DNA of 64,000 nucleotides, from the NCBI GenBank assembly GCA_963817635.1, contig CAWFPR010000003.1, positions 62,001 through 126,000 of the forward strand, written 5' to 3'. Within the stretch, counting starts at the first letter, position 1. Every line of letters starts with the position of its first letter. The position numbers were made by a program, and so were the translations under genes. Shown here one piece after another: positions 58,806-64,000 of this stretch. The notes beneath the pieces were generated by a model. That model was not told where the DNA came from. It did not search any database and was given only the letters and a program-made list of their open reading frames with translations. Source of the DNA: CAWFPR01 sp963817635. Lineage in GTDB: Bacteria; Acidobacteriota; Vicinamibacteria; Vicinamibacterales; 2-12-FULL-66-21.

Positions 58806-59125
58806 GGAAGTTCGGTCCCCGGTTTCAGCCCCCGAGCCATGCGGGCGAGCGCCTCGCGCGAGCGATCCAGCAGTGTTGCGCCGGCGGGTTCGAGCCGGTA
58901 GTGGCGCTTGCGCTTTCCGCCGCGCTGGCTCGTGGGATCGCCCAGGTACGACGTGACGAGTCCGCGGCGTTCGAGCCGATCCATCGCGGTATAGATCGCG
59001 CCCGGCGATATCGTCCGCCCGGTGCGTGATTCGATGACGCTGCGAATCCGTGCACCGTAGGCCTCCTCGTCGTGCAGGAGCGCCATCAGCAGAAGCTGTT
59101 CGAATTCCCCAAGGTACATCCGCAT
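58802..59125 (-). CDS. PadR-family transcriptional regulator
   Basis: About 107 residues from ATG 59125 (MRMYLGEFEQLLLMALLHDE); ATG 59119 is two codons downstream. It shows EAYGARIRSVIESRTGRTIS, PGAIYTAMDRLERRGLVTSY and KRKRHYRLEPAGATLL, the PadR winged helix. On the minus strand a TTGCTT and, 17 bases later, TATTAA form a probable promoter about 15 bases before the start. The gene overlaps the ADOP gene by four bases, and the two form one operon under PadR self-control. Confidence 0.88.
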
Positions 59126-59276
59126 AGTTGTAGTGTAGTTAATATCAAGATTCTGGAACGAAAGCAACGTCTTGCCAAGCGCCGGCCTTCCCGACAAAGG
59201 TGGCAGCGGCAATCCGCCAGGCGTGCCGTCGGCGATCGAGGCCGCGCCGAACGCCGCCCGAGAGCGCACGGTAACG

Positions 59277-60488
59277 TCAGCGCCTGGGCACGACCAGCCA
59301 CGACCGGCTGCGCACCTGGGCGCCGGCGCGCTTCACCTTCACATGAATCGGATGGGGCTGACCGTCGCGGTCATCGTCGCTCCCCTCGACACCCAGCAGG
59401 TAATGCGCGGAGGTTTCGCGCAGGACGCGATCGAACGCGACGTCGGGCGAGGTGCCCTGGACGCGCAGGACGGTCCCCCCGGCGGCCCCGGCGACGATCT
59501 CGAGCCCGGTCGCGGCCATGTTCGAGTCGCGGAAGTAGCTCGTGCGGAGTCCCCCCTTGGACGTCACGGTCTGCAGAAAGCTCCAGTCCAGGTGCAGGGC
59601 GAACACCGACACGTTCGACATCGCCGCCTCTCGGCCGAGTTGTGCAATCTCGCCGCCCGCATTGACGCGGCCACCGGCGCTGTCGGTGGAAATCAGCCCG
59701 CCACTGACGAGTACCAGCACCTTCGGACCGGGAATCGCGGCGAGCCCGCGTACGAGGCCCCTGAGACCGCCGACGCTCTGCGAGACCCGCATCTCCATGA
59801 AACCGGCCAGGCCGATCGCCTCCATACGCACGTCGTTCTGGCTGCACCCGCCCTGCGCGCACTCGCGCCGGAACACGCGCAGCAGCGCGTCGCGATCGCC
59901 GTTGGCGATGTCAATCGCCTCGGAGGGTGCGAGATTGAGCCGGCCGCCGGGCTCGTCGAAGAGCCCCGTGATGTGCTGGAGCTCCGCGCGAACCGCCGCG
60001 TGATCGTCGGTCAGGTCGTGCTTCGCGACACCGGTCGGGTAGGCATAGAGACCGACCAGATCGTCCGGCTGCATTCGGTCGATGAACCGCTCGGCCGCGC
60101 GCACCGCCGCCATGGCGTTGTCGGCGCGCAGGCTGTGCTCGTCCACGGCAATGACGAACATGCGGCGCGCGCGGGGCGCTGCGGCCGCCTCCCCCGGCGA
60201 TGGCTCGCTCGTCTCGGCCGGCGCCGCAGCGTACGACACGAACTGCACCGACGCGACCCGCCGGCGCCGGCCCGAGATCTCGACCTCGAAGTCCTCGGGC
60301 CGCAGATCGACGATGGGCTTCCCGGTCCGGTCCACGACGTGCACGTCCACGGCGACGATGGCAACGCCGGTTTCGAAGGCTGGTTTCGGCAGCTGCTGCG
60401 CCTGCTGGCCGGCCAGCACGGCCGGTGCACAGGCAAGCGTCGCCAGCACCCCGTGTTGCCACGACGATCGGCTCAGCGTTCCCCTCAC
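59277..60488 (-). CDS. VWFA-related secreted protein
   Basis: 403 residues with a signal peptide (about 1-27). The N-terminal beta domain (VAIVAVDVHVVDRTGKPIVD, LRPEDFEVEISG) and the von Willebrand A-like domain (MFVIAVDEHSLRADNAMAAV, DDLVGLYAYPTG, KVLVLVSGGLIS) match the VWFA-related domain family that is greatly expanded in Acidobacteriota. The MIDAS motif is degenerate (VDEHS rather than DxSxS). The C-terminus has YLLGVEGSDDDRDGQPHPIH, typical of the family. GTG 60488 overlaps the stop of the upstream gene by four bases, so it is coupled within the kinase operon. Confidence 0.85.
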   Translation of the reverse strand: MRGTLSRSSWQHGVLATLACAPAVLAGQQAQQLPKPAFETGVAIVAVDVHVVDRTGKPIVDLRPEDFEVEISGRRRRVASVQFVSYAAAPAETSEPSPGEAAAAPRARRMFVIAVDEHSLRADNAMAAVRAAERFIDRMQPDDLVGLYAYPTGVAKHDLTDDHAAVRAELQHITGLFDEPGGRLNLAPSEAIDIANGDRDALLRVFRRECAQGGCSQNDVRMEAIGLAGFMEMRVSQSVGGLRGLVRGLAAIPGPKVLVLVSGGLISTDSAGGRVNAGGEIAQLGREAAMSNVSVFALHLDWSFLQTVTSKGGLRTSYFRDSNMAATGLEIVAGAAGGTVLRVQGTSPDVAFDRVLRETSAHYLLGVEGSDDDRDGQPHPIHVKVKRAGAQVRSRSWLVVPRR

Positions 60489-61147
60489 GGTCGAATCAGC
60501 ACCGACAAATCGACGACGAAGGCGGCACGGGTCAGGAACTCGGGACCGCTGTCGAAGCTGGTTCGCGGATTCCCGAAATCACTGCCCTTGAAGCCCTGCG
60601 GCACGAATGATGTGTCGATCTCGAGTCGCAGGATGTGCGCGTATCGTTCTGTAGGCCCAGGCCGGCACGAACGCGAATGGGCTGAACGAGACGCTCGCCG
60701 GGGTGAGCGTGAGTTTGTTGAAGGCGTCGAACCCGTCCCCGGACAGTCGCATGAATCCGATCCCAGGTCCGATGTCGATGGCCGGATGGACCCGGAACAG
60801 ATAGAGCGCGGACACGGCCTTCAAGTGTACGGCCGCTGCGTTGTTCGGGTCATCTTCCGGCAGATCCTTGAAGCGCCGCGCACCGTCTTCGCTGGTGAAC
60901 GACACGAACCGCACGGCGAACACCTGCCGGATGTGCCGATCGCTGTGGGACCAGCAATCCGGCAGCCTGATCCCGTCGTCGCGCACGCAGGCGATCGGCA
61001 CGCTGAGCACAGGGCCGTCCCCCCTGAACGGTCCGGGCCCGCTCAGTTCCTCCAGCCAGGCCCAGAAGCTCGCGGGCTCCGGCGTGCGCGTCTGGTCGGA
61101 CACAATCCGATGAGCGCGACGATGATCAGCAGTCGGGCGTTTCTCAT
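60485..61147 (-). CDS. Secreted hypothetical protein in the kinase operon (frameshifted)
   Basis: ATG 61147 has GGAGGAG about 7 bases upstream and opens a signal peptide (MRNARLLIIVALIGL). The frame slips by one near 61105 into EPASFWAWLEELSGPGPFRG, VLSVPIACVRDDGIRLPDCW, VHPAIDIGPGIGFMRLSGDG. A second slip near 60655 leads to YAHILRLEIDTSFVPQGFKG, EFLTRAAFVVDLSVLIRP and the stop at 60485. The alternating hydrophobic pattern suggests a small outer-membrane beta-barrel. I recall similar proteins (ASFWxWLEExSGPGPF) in acidobacterial genomes but know no function. It lies between the kinase and VWFA genes, with a four-base overlap to the latter. Confidence 0.6.
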
Positions 61148-61189
61148 TGACCTGCTCCTCCGATTAGGTCGATTGCCGCGGACTTGAAG

Positions 61190-63118
61190 TCAGCGAATGT
61201 CGCGTAGAGGCGTGAAGATGCTTTCGGTGATGCCCGTCTGTTGCAGCGACGGGTCGCCACGGGTGACCACGCGGGTCCGCGGGGGGATGCTCTCCGGACA
61301 GTACAGCAGGAGTTGCTCGCCATCCTCGCCGGTGACGTAGCATCGCATCGCCCCGTAGCCGACGCGCTGGGCCGAGTTCTTCCACATGATCCGGTACGGC
61401 AGCCTCGTTGAGCAGCAGCAGCATGGCGAGCACGGCCACCAGCGCGGTGAGCGGACCGCCGCCGCCGCTCGTCCGGTTGCGCGAGCGCAGGCGCACGACA
61501 CGCACCAGCCCCGCGGACAGGCCAAGGAACAGCAGCGTGAGCGTCGCGCGATACAAAACCCTCTCGTTTTCGCTCGCCGGCCAGAGCGGCCACAGTTGTG
61601 AGCGGATCGGCGGTGCCGATGCCGATCGTCCAGGCCCGGATCAGGGCGTAGAAGCGCCAGACGGTGGCGGCAAGCGCAACCAGCCCCACCGTCGTCAGCG
61701 CCTGCGCGAGCACGATCGGATCGTTCAGCGACAGGCCCTCGGCAAGCGCGCGGGCGCCGGCGCCGACGCGCCGCGCGCGGCGATCCACCGCTGGCACGAG
61801 GCTCACCACCCGCACCACGAACCGCACGGCGGACACGGCGACGATCACCAGCGCGATCTGGACGAGCGGCGCCGCGAGCGATCGCGCACCCCAGACGAGA
61901 TACGCGCTCTGCGCCTCGTGCGCGAACGCGCCACTGCGCTCGAGCGTGATGTTGAAGGCCGCCGAAGTGATCCGCCCGAGCACCCACAGAAGGAGAGGAA
62001 GCGCCGCCACGCCCGCCAGCAGCCGCACCGCGAGACGTCCCCGGCTCCTGACCGGGAACGGCCACGTCGCGCGCCGTACCGGTTCGGAAGAGCGCCTCCT
62101 GCACCCCTCGAGCGCCGTGCCCATCTCGACGGCCGTCTGGTAGCGCAGGCGCGGATCCGAGGCAAGGCCGCGTGCGATCACGTCGGCCAGCATCGGCGGC
62201 ACGCGGCTGGTCGTGCTGTCGGCGCGGGGAAGCGTCTCGAGCGCCGCCATCAGGAGGTCCAGCGGCTCGGTCGACGCGACGGGCCGGCGGCCGGTGGCCA
62301 TCTCGAAGAGAATCACGCCGAGGCTGAAGAGGTCGCTGCGCTCATCGGCGGTCTGTCCGAGCAGCTGCTCCGGGGCCATGTACGGGCGGCGTGCCTGGCT
62401 GCACGGTACGCGACGGTGCCAGCACGGCGGCGTCCGTCCTCGTCGTCGCCGTCGCCGCCGGGGCGCGGCCGATTGCGACCCCGAAGTCGAGCACCTTGAC
62501 CGAACCGTCCGCGGTCACCTGGATGTTGGCCGGCTTGAGGTCGCGATGCACGATCCCGCCGCTGTGCGCCGCGGCGAGCGCCCCGGCAAGCTGGCACCCG
62601 ATGGCGACGACGCGATCGATGGGCAGAAGCCCGCGCCGGAGGAGAACGGCGAGGCTCTCGCCCTCGACGTATTCCATGACGATGAAGGCGCGCCCCTCGT
62701 GCTCGAGCACGTCGTGTACCGCCGCGACATGGGGATGGGATATCCGCGCCGCGGCGCGCGCCTCGCGGATCACGCGCTCCTGGAGATCGGTGCCCTCCGC
62801 CGTCGAAGGCAACAGGCACTTGAGCGCGACATGCCGATCGAGCCGCGAATCCTGCGCGAGGAACACTTCGCCCATGCCGCCTCGGCCAAGACGATGCAGC
62901 ACGACATAAGGCCCGATGCGGGCGCCGGTCGGTATTTCGGGGAAGTCCCGCGAAACGAACCCGGGCGCGTCCGCGCCGGCCGTGAGGAGGGCGGCCAATC
63001 CTTCGCGCAGTGACGGATCGCGACACTGCTCCCTGAGAAACCGCTCACGGTCGGACTGCGGCCGTTCCATGGCGGCAAGGACCAGCTCTTTCGTGCGTTC
63101 CCACGATGTTCCGCTCAT
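61190..63118 (-). CDS. Serine/threonine protein kinase with membrane region (frameshifted)
   Basis: The N-terminal kinase domain from ATG 63118 (MSGTSWERTKELVLAAMERP) shows the glycine loop LGRGGMGEVFLA (about 78-89), VALKCLL, the catalytic loop IVHRDLKPANI and the DFG motif VLDFGVAIG. A one-base slip near 62385 leads to YMAPEQLLGQTADERSDLFS, GVILFEMATGRRP. A juxtamembrane region and about five helices follow (LLAGVAALPLLLWVLG and others). Two more slips near 61560 and 61400 lead to the C-terminal sensor-like tail YRIMWKNSAQRVGYGAMRCY, ending TPLRDIR at 61190. It phosphorylates unknown targets; the tail is probably periplasmic. It is the first gene of a three-gene operon. Confidence 0.8.
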
Positions 63119-63295
63119 CGAACCGCCTGCAGGCGTTCCTCCGCACGCGATGCGCGTCGGTCCGGGACGCTGGAGCGAAGGCATAGTATGCCGGGCCCCA
63201 GACCATGTAAAGCGGCGCGGCCGTCGCTCATCCCGGGCCGGCGCCAGCGATGCCGTTCTGCCCGAGCCGACTTTTTAGGCTTGCGCGCGGCCCCT

Positions 63296-63322
63296 CGACG
63301 ATGGCATCGTCGTCATCGTCGA
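63296..63322. promoter_or_regulatory. Palindromic hairpin upstream of recQ
   Basis: The 17-base palindrome CGACGATG-G-CATCGTCG (63296-63312) is extended by CCTCGACGATG (63294-63304) pairing with a second CATCGTCGAGG, ending near 63324. The same 17 bases occur at 35194-35210 ahead of the Uma2 gene. It may be an operator. Confidence 0.4.
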
Positions 63323-63346
63323 GGCCGGGGGAGACGAACGACCACC

Positions 63347-64000
63347 ATGACCACGACGTGTGCCCCCGCCGGCGAACTGCTGCCGCACCTTCAGGCCCGC
63401 TTCGGCCATCACGACTTCCGTCCCGGACAGGAACAGGTGGTGAGCGCAGTCCTGAGGGGGCGCGATGTGCTCGCCGTCATGCCGACCGGGTCGGGAAAGT
63501 CGCTCGGCTATCAACTGCCCGCCGTGGTCCTGCCCGGAACGACGCTCGTCGTCTCGCCGCTGATTTCCCTGATGAAGGATCAGGTCGACGAGCTCAATCG
63601 GCGAGGGATCCAGTCGGGCGCCCTGCACTCGATGCTGTCAGGCGGCAGCCGGCTGGAGGTGATGCGCGCCGCGCGCTCAGGCCAACTGCGGCTGCTGTAC
63701 GTCGCGCCGGAGCGGTTCGCGTCCGACGAATTCCTCCGGCTCCTCCAGGACCTCACGATTGCGCGCTTCGTCATCGACGAGGCGCACTGCGTGTCGGAGT
63801 GGGGCCACGATTTCCGCCCGGACTATCGCCGCCTGCGGGCGGCGGCGGCGGCGTGCCGTCCCATCGACCCCACCATGTCGCGGCCGCCCATCGCGGCGTT
63901 CACCGCGACGGCCACTCCGGAGGTTCGCGCCGACATCGTCGCCATGGTGGGCCTGCGCGACCCGGAGATTCTCGTCGCCGGTTTCGATCGGCCCAACATC
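63347..64000 (+). CDS. recQ: ATP-dependent DNA helicase RecQ (N-terminal part)
   Basis: 218 codons from ATG 63347 to the window edge. Motif 0 (FGHHDFRPGQEQVV), motif I (AVMPTGSGKSLGYQLPAV), motif Ia (VVSPLISLMKDQVDEL), motif II (FVIDEAHCVSEWGHDFRPDY) and motif III (AFTATATPEV) are intact and in order. The helicase unwinds forked and recombining DNA, 3' to 5'. The RQC and HRDC domains would lie beyond the window. It is divergent from the kinase operon. Confidence 0.93.
   Translation, partial: MTTTCAPAGELLPHLQARFGHHDFRPGQEQVVSAVLRGRDVLAVMPTGSGKSLGYQLPAVVLPGTTLVVSPLISLMKDQVDELNRRGIQSGALHSMLSGGSRLEVMRAARSGQLRLLYVAPERFASDEFLRLLQDLTIARFVIDEAHCVSEWGHDFRPDYRRLRAAAAACRPIDPTMSRPPIAAFTATATPEVRADIVAMVGLRDPEILVAGFDRPNI

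Overview
This window is high-GC bacterial DNA with dense, convergently and divergently packed genes. Several features point to Acidobacteriota, probably the Vicinamibacteria: two ADOP-type FtsX/MacB permeases each paired with a PadR regulator, a VWFA-related secreted protein of the type first described in Acidobacteria, a CBM9/DUF5916 outer-membrane protein, and a Spy/ECF-sigma envelope cassette. This is inference from gene content; no rRNA gene is present to confirm it.

Layout. 1-3813 (minus strand): the start of an AddB-like recombination nuclease, then an operon of two Spy-like periplasmic proteins, an ECF sigma factor, its zinc-finger-type anti-sigma factor and a CBM9-like protein. 3952-6981: a sodium:amino-acid symporter and a DUF2207 membrane protein. 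7241-16411: two small conserved proteins, a very large secreted nuclease, a WYL regulator, a DUF5916 protein and an HNH nuclease. 16594-18887: egtD and egtB for ergothioneine. 19451-27805 is the conserved core: tRNA-Leu, tig, clpP, clpX, lon, engB and rho. 28133-42049 is mixed: a PIN/Phd toxin-antitoxin pair, soluble transhydrogenase, DNA polymerase IV, an M1 peptidase, a Uma2 protein, two nucleotidyltransferase modules around a TMTC-like TPR membrane protein, a Tat-exported class V aminotransferase and an eIF2B-like protein. 42218-49977: a SurA-like foldase lipoprotein, a GH127 glycosidase, ADOP plus PadR, and an Xre/RES toxin-antitoxin pair. 50004-51566 is an IS110-family element. 51733-63118: a small secreted protein, a NatAB-like ABC exporter, PadR plus PspC, ADOP plus PadR, and a Ser/Thr kinase - secreted protein - VWFA operon. 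recQ runs off the right edge.

Two window-wide properties matter to a user. First, at least fifteen genes carry single-base frameshifts, including clpX, which should be intact. The likeliest cause is residual indel error in the assembly, so these genes are annotated across the shift. Second, the intergenic DNA is full of short-period degenerate repeats and palindromes. Many begin within a few bases of a stop codon. Some have entered coding sequence in frame (engB, GH127, the small protein at 7241), and one array hosts the IS110 element. Together with a set of predicted leaderless promoters (a -10 box 6-9 bases before ATG), these repeats are the most unusual features of the window.
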